The notes: generated by a model from the letters alone, not told the origin. Shown: positions 1 through 5,985, counted from the stretch's first letter. The stretch is 7,961 nt of DNA from Firmicutes bacterium CAG:552 (GCA_000435495.1 FR884041.1:1-7961); one strand, 5' to 3'. Numbers and translations are program-made.

Positions 1-653
1 ACTTCTTTTAACATTTCACATCCTTCGAAGCCGCTCACTGTCGTAGCCCCGCGCGAAAACTTTACTCGTCTTAAATTAGTACAGTTCTTGAACGGATCGT
101 GCATAATATCTCCGTACGAAGTTATGGTATCCGGTATAATTATGCTTGTTATCTTTGTACAGTTTTTAAAGCCGTACTCGGTAAAGCCTACTATGGGTTT
201 TCCGTCTACTTCGCTAGGCACAACTACTTTTCCTTCTGCTAAAGCGATTCTCCCTTCCACCAAGTAGCCGCTGCCGTCATTAAGCTCGGCTACCGCAAGT
301 TTTCCCGACCACGACGGTACTTCCACTACGACCTTTTCGCTCGGCTGTGATTGTTCTTTCCCGTCTGCAAACGCCATTACTTCGATTGTGTAGCTGCCTA
401 CCTTGTCCGTCAACTCAAAGATGTCTAATTCGTTGCTCTGCGCTTCGTAATATACGTCGTTTATTTTTACGGCGTACTTCTCTGCCCCTTCGACTTTGCT
501 CCACCTGAGTATTTCGTAGTCGTCTACAACTACGTCTTGCGGCGTACCTAATTTATCTTTTGCGCACCCCAATATTGCCGCCGCACCGACTATCGCTATT
601 ACTGCCGCCGTAAGTGCTATTAACACGCTTACCAAAGTCCTTTTTTCTTTCAT
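1..653 (-). CDS. Fn3 and BspA-type leucine-rich-repeat lipoprotein, N-terminal part
   Basis: Probable surface-anchored lipoprotein with an adhesin-like architecture; its C-terminus lies beyond the left edge, so 217 complete codons are visible. The start is ATG at 653, with a strong AAGGAGG ribosome site (659-665) five bases upstream. The N-terminus is basic (MKEKR), followed by a hydrophobic segment at about residues 7-29 and a lipobox ILGC with the lipidated Cys at residue 30. Residues about 40-112 resemble a fibronectin type III fold: the pattern 'LRWSKVEGAEKYAVKIND' then 'GSYTIEVMAFADGKE' is typical. From about residue 118 the sequence becomes BspA/LRR_5-like: 'VPSEVDGKPIVGF', then repeats carrying 'FKNCT', 'IIIPDTIT', 'FKNCTNLRRVKF' and 'FEGCEMLKE'. 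Such proteins are usually exported and bind host or matrix ligands, but the ligand here is unknown. It appears monocistronic, as the zinc-ribbon gene upstream ends at its own terminator. Family assignment is good; function is inferred. Confidence 0.88.
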   Translation of the reverse strand, partial: MKEKRTLVSVLIALTAAVIAIVGAAAILGCAKDKLGTPQDVVVDDYEILRWSKVEGAEKYAVKINDVYYEAQSNELDIFELTDKVGSYTIEVMAFADGKEQSQPSEKVVVEVPSWSGKLAVAELNDGSGYLVEGRIALAEGKVVVPSEVDGKPIVGFTEYGFKNCTKITSIIIPDTITSYGDIMHDPFKNCTNLRRVKFSRGATTVSGFEGCEMLKE

Positions 654-792
654 CTCTTCCTCCTTTTCGTGTGTAAATTTTTGTTTGTTAATATAGACTC
701 CAAAAAATCGACTTTAGGTCAAGATTTTGCCCCTATTTTTAAAAATTTCATCAAATTTTCATCTTTTTATATGTATTGATAATTAGACAATA

Positions 793-821
793 TTGGCAAT
801 TGTGGATATTGTATATACAAT
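793..821 (+). promoter_or_regulatory. Candidate plus-strand sigma-A-type promoter
   Basis: TTGGCA (793-798), a 17-bp spacer and TACAAT (816-821): each box matches five of six consensus bases at ideal spacing. A second possible start signal just downstream is the extended -10 TGTTATACT (832-840). It points away from the lipoprotein gene, into a stretch with no recognisable gene. The -10 box is embedded in an 18-bp palindrome. Chance occurrence in AT-rich DNA cannot be excluded. Confidence 0.4.
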
Positions 822-823
822 AT
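806..823. repeat. 18-bp perfect palindrome, possible operator
   Basis: ATATTGTATATACAATAT reads identically on both strands. The half-site ACAATAT also occurs a third time at 787-793, about 13 bp before the palindrome. It overlaps the -10 box of the plus-strand promoter candidate and lies about 150 bp upstream of the lipoprotein start codon. A dimeric repressor site would fit, but no regulator is encoded in the window. Confidence 0.4.
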
Positions 824-1093
824 GAATAAATTGTTATACTAAAAAATCAAAAACATTTGTTTTACAGCCGGCTCGGAAGCTGCAAATTACAGACTGTTTG
901 CCATATTTGCTTGTTGTTATTGCTTATCTACGTACGTTAATTCGTCCGGTTTATAAGGGTGCTATAGGCTCAGCCTTCGGTAAAAATTTATTATGCCGTT
1001 ACGCAGTCGCATACTTTTTTCAGTAAATACCGACTATCGTATTGCAGGCAATCCTCTTTCGGCCAAACACCGACAAAATACTTATCTTTGCAT

Positions 1094-1171
1094 AAAAAAA
1101 CGAGACTATAAAAAAGCACCTCAAAAAGTTTTCTCTTCGTTCGACTTTTCGGGTGCTTTTATAAGACTCGT
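1094..1171 (-). terminator. Long stem-loop intrinsic terminator after the zinc-ribbon gene
   Basis: Arms AAAAGCACC (1112-1120) and GGTGCTTTT (1152-1160) pair perfectly. An inner AAAAG/CTTTT helix and an outer ACGAG..CT..ATAAAA helix (about 1100-1111 against 1161-1171) extend the stem with small bulges. On the minus strand there is a T-run after the core stem (six Ts) and another after the outer stem (seven bases, 1094-1100). It begins about 37 bases after the stop codon. The core hairpin could also stop plus-strand transcripts, where four Ts follow, but less well. Confidence 0.8.
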
Positions 1172-1208
1172 CTATATTGATTTAATTGAAAAATTTTTCT
1201 GCCTGACG

Positions 1209-1685
1209 CTAAATATCGTCGTCCTCGTCGTCTTCCTCTTCTTCTTCGTCCTCTTCCACTTCGAAATCCCGAGGATCTATATCGTAATTGAAATCGCTGA
1301 CTTCTTTGTAATCTTTGATTTCCTCTTCTTCCTCTTGCTCTTCTTCCTCTTCGGCAGCTAATTCCAAAGATATCTCTTCGGGCGGAACTTCCTCTTCGGG
1401 CTCGTCTACAAAGGCTTTCCAACTCGTTTCCAAGTCCTCAGGCTGCTCCTTTGCCTCTTTTACTTTTTTGCAAATAATGCACATCTCCTCGTCTTCGTCA
1501 ATATAGTTGACGTGACAAATCGGACACAATTTGCCGCTTTCGGCTTCGAGCTCGTCCTCTGGTATCAAAAAGTTTTTGCCGAGCAATCCCAGTTCGGCTT
1601 TGCATACGTTACATAATTCGTCTTGTTCTTTGATGTAATTAAGCTCACAGCGTGGGCAAATAATATACTTAGGTTTCTCTTGCAT
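1209..1685 (-). CDS. Small protein with two tandem zinc ribbons and an acidic tail
   Basis: A 158-residue protein of unknown function. Two motifs of identical spacing, CX2C-X11-CX2C, lie at C10/C13/C25/C28 and C54/C57/C69/C72. The two 20-residue units share the pattern C-P-x-C-x-x-N-Y-I-x-E-x-x-E-x-C-x-x-C, so they look like an internal duplication, each probably binding one zinc. From about residue 75 the protein turns acidic, with Glu/Asp runs at 112-122 and 143-157, and is probably disordered. There is no signal peptide or membrane segment, so it is cytoplasmic. I chose ATG at 1685 because GTGAGG (1692-1697) is well placed as its ribosome site; a GTG at 1697 would add four residues but lies within that site. 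It is monocistronic, with its own promoter and terminator. The zinc ribbons suggest a nucleic-acid or protein contact role, and the tail suggests binding to basic partners; both are inference. Confidence 0.87.
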   Translation of the reverse strand: MQEKPKYIICPRCELNYIKEQDELCNVCKAELGLLGKNFLIPEDELEAESGKLCPICHVNYIDEDEEMCIICKKVKEAKEQPEDLETSWKAFVDEPEEEVPPEEISLELAAEEEEEQEEEEEIKDYKEVSDFNYDIDPRDFEVEEDEEEEEDDEDDDI

Positions 1686-1712
1686 AACAATCCTCACTAA
1701 TTACGTATCCAC

Positions 1713-1741
1713 ATTATATTCATTTTGCATATCATTGTAAA
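1713..1741 (-). promoter_or_regulatory. Promoter of the zinc-ribbon gene
   Basis: Read on the minus strand: TTTACA (1736-1741), a 17-bp spacer, TATAAT (1713-1718). This is five of six and six of six consensus bases at ideal spacing. The predicted transcript start is near 1706, giving a leader of about 20 bases that includes the GTGAGG ribosome site. Confidence 0.82.
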
Positions 1742-1968
1742 CTGTTTTGCACTACTTTTATAAAAAAATTAGCGAATTTTTGATTTTTGGTTTTCTCGCC
1801 GCACTTACTCCGACTTCTGCGCCGTACGTTGCGTATCGCCGCCCATAACCGTACCTTACGCCCGATTCCGACCGTAAACGATGTCTCCCCCCCCCTGATT
1901 AGCCTTACGTATTTATAAATGCGCTTATACCGTACGGCTACTCGGTTCTTGTTGCGGCTATATTCAGG
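1742..1968. other. Gene-less spacer with a GC-rich patch and a C9 run
   Basis: Between the pckA terminator and the zinc-ribbon promoter. About 1798-1895 is markedly richer in G and C than the flanks and ends in nine consecutive Cs (1887-1895). CCGTA occurs four times (1822, 1849, 1872, 1930), the last within the palindrome CCGTACGG. Minus-strand frames are open for some distance but lack a start codon and ribosome site, and their translations are Arg-rich and unrecognisable. No gene is called here; a decayed gene remnant is possible. Confidence 0.45.
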
Positions 1969-2012
1969 AAAAATTCGACCCCGAAGAACAATTGCTCTCC
2001 GAAGCCGAATTT
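1969..2012 (-). terminator. Hairpin terminator of pckA
   Basis: The minus-strand RNA from 2012 to 1971 folds into two 21-base arms that pair at every position when G-U pairs are allowed. The outer seven pairs are AAATTCG/CGAATTT. The top of the stem is GAGCAA/TTGTTC, so a few pairs must open to form the loop. About six pairs are G-U on this strand and would be A-C mismatches on the other, which points to use in the minus-strand transcript. It starts 28 bases after the pckA stop. The U-tract (five Ts, partly paired) is modest. Confidence 0.7.
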
Positions 2013-2039
2013 AGAGGTATTTATATACTTATTAGTTAT

Positions 2040-3617
2040 CTAAGCCTTAGGTCCGGCTTTTGCTATGTTTTCGGGCATATCGGGATACTTTGTCGTGAAA
2101 TTCTCCACAAAGAGCAAAGCAAGCTTTTTTGCCGTCGATGCGTAATCTTTTTTGTCCGACCAAGTATTTTGCGGATCGAGTACGGCAGAATCGACGCCTT
2201 CGCAGCAAACAGGAATATTAAGACCGAAATACGGCTCTTTTTTGTATTCGACTTTTGCCAACGAACCGTTAAGCGCAGCAGTTACCATGGCTCTTGTAGC
2301 CTTTAAACTCATGCGCTTGCCCACTCCGTACTTGCCGCCCGTCCAACCTGTATTTACAAGGTACACGTCGGCTCCGTATTTTTCGATTTTTTCGCCCAAC
2401 ATCTGCGCATATTTCGCAGACGGCAACGGCAAAAAAGGTGAACCGAAACACGTCGAAAAAGTACATACGGGATCGGTGATTCCTCTTTCGGTACCGGCTA
2501 CTTTAGATGTGTAACCGGATACAAAATAGTACATTGCCTGTTCCTTGGTGAGTTTGCTGATAGGCGGCAAAACTCCGAACGCATCTGCGCTGAGGAATAT
2601 AATCGTAGAGGGATGTTTGCCTACTCCGGGAACGACTTTATTTGTAATATAGTCGATAGGATAAGAAACTCTGGTGTTCTCGGTAAGCGAACCGTCGGTA
2701 TAATCGGGAACTCCGTCATTATCCGCTACGACGTTTTCGACTACGCTGCCGAATCTTATCGCACCGAAAATTTCCGGTTCGGCTTCTTCTGACAAGTTTA
2801 TGCACTTCGCATAGCAGCCGCCTTCGATATTAAATATACCGTCGTCCGACCAACCGTGTTCGTCGTCGCCGATAAGTCCTCTGGACGGATCTGCGGAAAG
2901 CGTGGTTTTGCCGGTGCCTGAAAGTCCGAAAAACAAAGCGGTTTTGCCGCTACCGTCAAGCGCCATATTTGCCGAGCAGTGCATTCCGAGCACTCCTTTG
3001 TGCGGCAAAATGTAATTCATTACGCTAAACACCGACTTTTTCATTTCTCCTGCGTATTTCGAACCGGCTATAACCACCATTTTTCTGTTAAAAGAAATTA
3101 CAATAGCCGCTTCGCTGTTAATGCCGCACTCGTCTTTATCTAGCTTAAGCCCAGGGGCGCAAAGCACGGTAAATTCGGGCGAAAATTCCTCGAGCTGTTT
3201 CGCCGAAGGTCTGATAAGCATGTTGTGCATAAAAAGATTTTGCGACGCATATTCGTTGATAACTCTGATTTTTAAAGCGTAACTTACGTCGGCACCTGCG
3301 AATCCGTCAAAAACAAAAACGTTTTCTTTTTTGTCGAGATATTTACAAACCTTATCGTATATTTTTTCAAAGCGACTCTCGCTTATTTTTACGTTTTCTT
3401 TACCCCATGCGATTTCCTCGTTTACGCCTTTTTCGTCAACTATAAATCTATCCTTAGGCGATCTGCCGGTATATTTGCCGGTTTCTACGAGCAAAGCTCC
3501 TTTATCGGTCAGTCTGCACGGCTCTGTTTTGAGCGCAAATTCGACGAGCGACGGAACGGACAAATTTCTAAACACGTTTTTTACGTTAACAATGTTATGT
3601 TCCTTTAAAAAATCCAT
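2040..3617 (-). CDS. pckA: Phosphoenolpyruvate carboxykinase (ATP)
   Basis: Cytoplasmic enzyme interconverting oxaloacetate + ATP and phosphoenolpyruvate + CO2 + ADP. It serves gluconeogenesis or, in many anaerobes, CO2-fixing ATP generation. At 525 residues it is the usual length for the ATP-dependent family. Visible motifs are GRSPKDRF (51-58) for substrate binding, the metal/phosphate segment KYAGEMKK (187-194), HKGVLGMHCSANMAL (206-220), the P-loop GLSGTGKTT (231-239), the kinase-2 motif LIGDDEHGW (248-256) and ENTRVSYP (313-320). All expected catalytic elements appear intact. The start is ATG at 3617 with AAAGGAG (3625-3631) seven bases upstream. It follows rsmA by 84 bp but seems independently transcribed: a -10 box and a terminator-like hairpin lie in that gap, and a hairpin terminator follows the gene. 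Identification is secure; the physiological direction of the reaction is not visible. Confidence 0.98.
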   Translation of the reverse strand: MDFLKEHNIVNVKNVFRNLSVPSLVEFALKTEPCRLTDKGALLVETGKYTGRSPKDRFIVDEKGVNEEIAWGKENVKISESRFEKIYDKVCKYLDKKENVFVFDGFAGADVSYALKIRVINEYASQNLFMHNMLIRPSAKQLEEFSPEFTVLCAPGLKLDKDECGINSEAAIVISFNRKMVVIAGSKYAGEMKKSVFSVMNYILPHKGVLGMHCSANMALDGSGKTALFFGLSGTGKTTLSADPSRGLIGDDEHGWSDDGIFNIEGGCYAKCINLSEEAEPEIFGAIRFGSVVENVVADNDGVPDYTDGSLTENTRVSYPIDYITNKVVPGVGKHPSTIIFLSADAFGVLPPISKLTKEQAMYYFVSGYTSKVAGTERGITDPVCTFSTCFGSPFLPLPSAKYAQMLGEKIEKYGADVYLVNTGWTGGKYGVGKRMSLKATRAMVTAALNGSLAKVEYKKEPYFGLNIPVCCEGVDSAVLDPQNTWSDKKDYASTAKKLALLFVENFTTKYPDMPENIAKAGPKA

Positions 3618-3647
3618 TTTATTTCTCCTTTAGCCAAATTTTATTTG

Positions 3648-3687
3648 ATTATAACGAAAGTATACAACAAAAAATCGGCAAAAGCAA
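3648..3687 (-). promoter_or_regulatory. Probable pckA promoter
   Basis: Two overlapping possibilities on the minus strand. TATAAT (3648-3653) is a perfect -10 box but has no convincing -35 at 17 bp. TATACT (3659-3664) lies 17 bp from TTGCTT (3682-3687), a weak -35. Either gives a short leader ahead of the AAAGGAG ribosome site. The -35 candidate lies inside the rsmA terminator-like hairpin. Confidence 0.5.
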
Positions 3688-3695
3688 CGCTTTCG
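3669..3695 (-). terminator. Weak terminator-like hairpin after rsmA
   Basis: On the minus strand CGAAAGC-GTT-GCTTTTG (3695-3679) forms a seven-pair stem including one G-U. CCGA and six Ts (3669-3674) follow. It starts within 10 bases of the rsmA stop. The small stem and the four-base gap before the T-run make it a marginal terminator, so some read-through into pckA is possible. Confidence 0.42.
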
Positions 3696-3701
3696 TCAAA
3701 T

Positions 3702-4556
3702 TTATCTTCTATTTTTATCCCCGAAAACGTTTTCTTGTATAAGAACTTTGGTCAGACTTTGCATTTTGTCAAGATCGAGCGTTTCGCCTCTCGCCTTCTC
3801 GTCGATTTTAGCGGCAGAAAGAATCCCTGCGCAATCGCTTCGGTTTAGTCCGAACGACTGCATCAAATTGTTCTCAAGCGTTTTTCGACGCATGGCAAAA
3901 GCGCACTTTACGGTTTTGTCAAATTGCTCCCGAATGCTCTCGTCAATCTTTATCTTCATGTCCATTCGGACTACTGCGCTGTCAACAGACGGCGGCGGTA
4001 AAAACTTTTCTCTGCCGACTTCTTTGACTATATACGGATCGGACCTACTGCATACCGCAAGCGTCAAAGCGCCGTAGTCCGACGTACCGGGCTTGGCAAC
4101 CATACGTAACGCAACTTCTTTTTGCACCATTACGGTTATCCCGTCAAGCGGAAAATCGTTTTCCAAAAAATAAAAAAGCACGGGCGACGTGATGTAATAC
4201 GGCAAGTTTGCCACAACCTTAAAATTTCCTCCGGTTATCTCTTTCAGTTTAGCCGGAGAAACTTTCATTATGTCCTCATAGATTACGTTTGCGTTAGATT
4301 TGTCGGCAAGAACTTCGTTTAGTACGGGGCGCAGTCTGCTATCTATCTCAAATGCAAAAACTTTAGCCGCTTTGTCGCAAAGCGCAGAAGTTAGCGTACC
4401 GGCGCCGGCGCCGATTTCCACAACCGTATCCGTATTATTGATATTTGCGCCCTCTACTATATCGTAAAGTAAATCTTCGTCCAAAATAAAATTTTGACCG
4501 AATTTTTTACTAAATGCAAATCCGTTGTTTTTTAATACTTTCAGCACGTTACTCAT
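3702..4556 (-). CDS. rsmA: 16S rRNA (adenine1518-N6/adenine1519-N6)-dimethyltransferase
   Basis: RsmA/KsgA uses S-adenosylmethionine to dimethylate two adjacent adenines in the 3'-terminal helix of 16S rRNA, late in small-subunit assembly; its loss gives kasugamycin resistance. At 284 residues it has the usual bacterial length. Motifs in order: KKFGQNFI (17-24), SAM-binding VEIGAGAGTLT (46-56), acidic ribose-binding FEID (69-72), the catalytic NLPYYI (117-122), FLPPPSVDSAV (185-195), and the C-terminal RNA-contact helix RRKTLENNL (223-231). No key residue is missing. The start at ATG 4556 gives the canonical N-terminus, but no ribosome site is visible. An ATG four bases upstream (4558-4560) opens a three-codon frame that overlaps the start. 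It lies 31 bp after the dehydrogenase-like gene and is probably co-transcribed with it. Also called ksgA. Confidence 0.97.
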   Translation of the reverse strand: MSNVLKVLKNNGFAFSKKFGQNFILDEDLLYDIVEGANINNTDTVVEIGAGAGTLTSALCDKAAKVFAFEIDSRLRPVLNEVLADKSNANVIYEDIMKVSPAKLKEITGGNFKVVANLPYYITSPVLFYFLENDFPLDGITVMVQKEVALRMVAKPGTSDYGALTLAVCSRSDPYIVKEVGREKFLPPPSVDSAVVRMDMKIKIDESIREQFDKTVKCAFAMRRKTLENNLMQSFGLNRSDCAGILSAAKIDEKARGETLDLDKMQSLTKVLIQENVFGDKNRR

Positions 4557-4587
4557 ACATAAATTTTATCATAGCCCGGCGCTTAAG

Positions 4588-5610
4588 TCAATCGATATAG
4601 CAATCTAATTCTCCCAGGTCCTTTAAAACGCCGAGTATGCCTTGCGTACGGCAAGCGTCGGGAGCAAGAGCTATTGCCGCAGAAAAATCTCCGCTTACGG
4701 AGTTTAACGAAAAGCCCAGATCCGAATAAAGCGCTTTATACTTGACAAACCCCTTTCTGAGAATATTATTTGCTTCCGCCAACGTCGATATAGTTTCGCC
4801 GCTGCAAAAGTTTAGTTTGTATTCCGTTTCCAAACATTCCCTTCCCATAAGCAATCTTCTCGGCTTGCACTTTACCCCCAATTCGGCAAGTCGAATTTTT
4901 CGATACTCGTTGTCGGGCGGCAACGTCATATATCGTCTGTTCTTTAAATGATAAAGATATAACGCATTCAGCGCCGGCGCAAACAACATTCGCAGTTCCC
5001 CCATGCTCAGCTCCGTTTTTTGCGAAGCTTTAAATAGGTACGAGACTGCCGCTTCGCCGTACGAAGGCAAAAAACGGCTCAAAACCGCAGACTTAAACGC
5101 CGCATCCGCTATTTCGCCTTCCGTCGCATCTCTGCCTGCCAGCGAGCTTGCCAAAGATGTGGCTTTTTTCGCATAAGTCAGGCGTCTTTCGCCGTAAAAA
5201 ATGTTATCTACCGCTGCGTCGCTTGCGCTGTTTGCTCTCGAAACAACTGCGCCGAACAAAGACGGCACGTCCGACTTTAATATATATTGCGGATCGAATA
5301 CATACGCATCGACATTAAGCAATGCGTCGCACCAGGGTGGCGAAACGACGATTATTTTAAAAGCGTTTGATATAGCCGTCTTCTTTGCTTTGTAAACCGA
5401 GTTTTCGCTGCCGGCTCCTATTACGAGCGCAGTATCTTCTTTTATACCGTCCGATATACGATATTCCTTCAACCTTTGTCTTATAATTGCGCTCAACGTT
5501 TCATCGTCGCATACCAACGTAATTCTGGATAGCGGAGGGGCAAATTCCCCGACAACCGAAGTCAACGCATCTAGCGCATTTTTTTCAAATATAATTGTGT
5601 CGCTTGTCAT
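4588..5610 (-). CDS. Divergent glycerol-1-phosphate dehydrogenase / iron-ADH-fold protein, probably not catalytic
   Basis: A 340-residue soluble protein that I recognise only at fold level. The opening (TIIFEKNALDALTSVV, then ITLVCDDETLSAI at 30-42), the dinucleotide-site-like DTALVIGAGSEN (59-70) and 'IIVVSPPW..NVDAYVFDP' (86-107) follow the order seen in glycerol-1-phosphate dehydrogenase and related iron-alcohol dehydrogenases. By eye, ASDAAVDN (129-136) sits where that family has the metal-binding 'GD' segment. LPSYGEAAVSY (181-191) sits where the first metal histidine(s) are expected, and MGELR (203-207) where 'HGE' is expected. On this alignment the Asp may remain but the histidines are replaced, so dehydrogenase activity is doubtful. 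The start is ATG at 5610, without a ribosome site but just after a TATAAT. It precedes rsmA by 31 bp. Fold assignment is moderate; the substrate is unknown. Confidence 0.8.
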   Translation of the reverse strand: MTSDTIIFEKNALDALTSVVGEFAPPLSRITLVCDDETLSAIIRQRLKEYRISDGIKEDTALVIGAGSENSVYKAKKTAISNAFKIIVVSPPWCDALLNVDAYVFDPQYILKSDVPSLFGAVVSRANSASDAAVDNIFYGERRLTYAKKATSLASSLAGRDATEGEIADAAFKSAVLSRFLPSYGEAAVSYLFKASQKTELSMGELRMLFAPALNALYLYHLKNRRYMTLPPDNEYRKIRLAELGVKCKPRRLLMGRECLETEYKLNFCSGETISTLAEANNILRKGFVKYKALYSDLGFSLNSVSGDFSAAIALAPDACRTQGILGVLKDLGELDCYID

Positions 5611-5616
5611 ACGTAT

Positions 5617-5622
5617 ATTATA
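5617..5622 (-). promoter_or_regulatory. -10 box directly in front of the dehydrogenase-like start codon
   Basis: TATAAT on the minus strand ends seven bases before the A of the ATG at 5610. A transcript started from it would begin at or next to the start codon, i.e. be leaderless, which fits the absence of a ribosome site. No -35 hexamer is recognisable at 16-18 bp (the sequence there is CTCCTA), so the assignment is tentative. Confidence 0.35.
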
Positions 5623-5931
5623 AATCGTTTATACATACATAGGAGTAATATATTTGTTGTTTTTGTAGTCTCTTTGTCGATTTTCAAAAATCGTCTTTCT
5701 TTGGACCTCAGTCATACATATCGATTCGATGTAAAAAGCGGCAATTTGACGCCCTAAACAAAACTGCAATTATGCAGACGTTTTTTATAGGCAATAAACT
5801 CCGATGCCCCGTGACAAGTGTATTGCAGCATTAAAATTATAATCGCAAAAATGGCGTTATATTCAGCCCCTTTTAAGCAGCAACAAAGACGCTGAAGAAA
5901 TAGTTTGGCAGCGTCTCAAACCGCCGCATTT
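5623..5931. other. Gene-less spacer with small inverted repeats
   Basis: No open frame resembling a gene on either strand. It holds three small dyads. CGATTTT-CA-AAAATCG is at 5678-5693. CTGCA-ATTA-TGCAG is at 5764-5777, followed three bases later by six Ts on the plus strand. AGACGCTG/CAGCGTCT is at 5887-5916. None has enough support for a named function, and no good promoter for the gene to the left was found. Confidence 0.5.
5887..5916. repeat. 8-bp inverted repeat downstream of the PPIase terminator
   Basis: AGACGCTG (5887-5894) and CAGCGTCT (5909-5916) are perfect complements around a 14-base loop. It lies about 15 bp beyond the main terminator of the PPIase gene, in the direction of transcription. 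It has no long T-run, so it may be a fallback terminator or mRNA-end stabiliser, or chance. Confidence 0.35.
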
Positions 5932-5969
5932 AAAAAAAGTCGCAAACGATTTTCTTCGTTTGCGACTTT
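5932..5969 (-). terminator. Intrinsic terminator of the PPIase lipoprotein gene
   Basis: A perfect 14-bp stem: AAAGTCGCAAACGA (5936-5949) against TCGTTTGCGACTTT (5956-5969), with a six-base loop. On the minus strand it ends in seven Ts (5932-5938). It lies 16 bases after the stop codon at 5986. This is a textbook intrinsic terminator in this direction only; the plus strand lacks the T-tract. Confidence 0.95.
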
Positions 5970-5985
5970 GTGCGTCTATTTGCTT

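Larger units (their letters stand above)
654..1093. other. Gene-less stretch between two minus-strand genes
   Basis: AT-rich leader of the lipoprotein gene (about 654-840) followed by mixed-composition sequence. No minus-strand promoter with a good -35/-10 pair is evident. The best elements are TTGACC (717-722) and TATATT (690-695), but they are 21 bp apart. On the plus strand a frame is open from about 841 to the TAA at 1026-1028, without an ATG and without a recognisable product. The plus-strand frame starting at ATG 993 reads across the terminator and into the antisense of an acidic low-complexity tract, so it is not believed. The region could contain a small RNA or a decayed gene; neither is shown. 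Confidence 0.5.

Noticed and set aside
690..722. TTGACC / TATATT as the promoter of the BspA-type lipoprotein gene
   Set aside because: The spacer is 21 bp, too long for a standard sigma-A promoter. No better pair was found, so none is called.
993..1361. Plus-strand 122-codon open frame
   Set aside because: It reads through a terminator hairpin and then the antisense of the Glu/Asp-rich tail of the zinc-ribbon gene, producing Val/Phe/Leu runs. No ribosome site precedes it.
1725..2013. Long minus-strand frame without a start codon in the pckA to zinc-ribbon gap
   Set aside because: It is Arg-rich and unrecognisable, has no ATG or ribosome site, and runs through the pckA terminator hairpin and the zinc-ribbon promoter.
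1992..2306. Plus-strand frame starting at TTG 1992
   Set aside because: It overlaps the pckA terminator and the 3' end of pckA on the opposite strand, with no ribosome site and no recognisable product.
5764..5786. CTGCA-ATTA-TGCAG plus six Ts as a plus-strand terminator
   Set aside because: The stem is only 5 bp, there are three bases before the T-run, and no plus-strand gene lies upstream.
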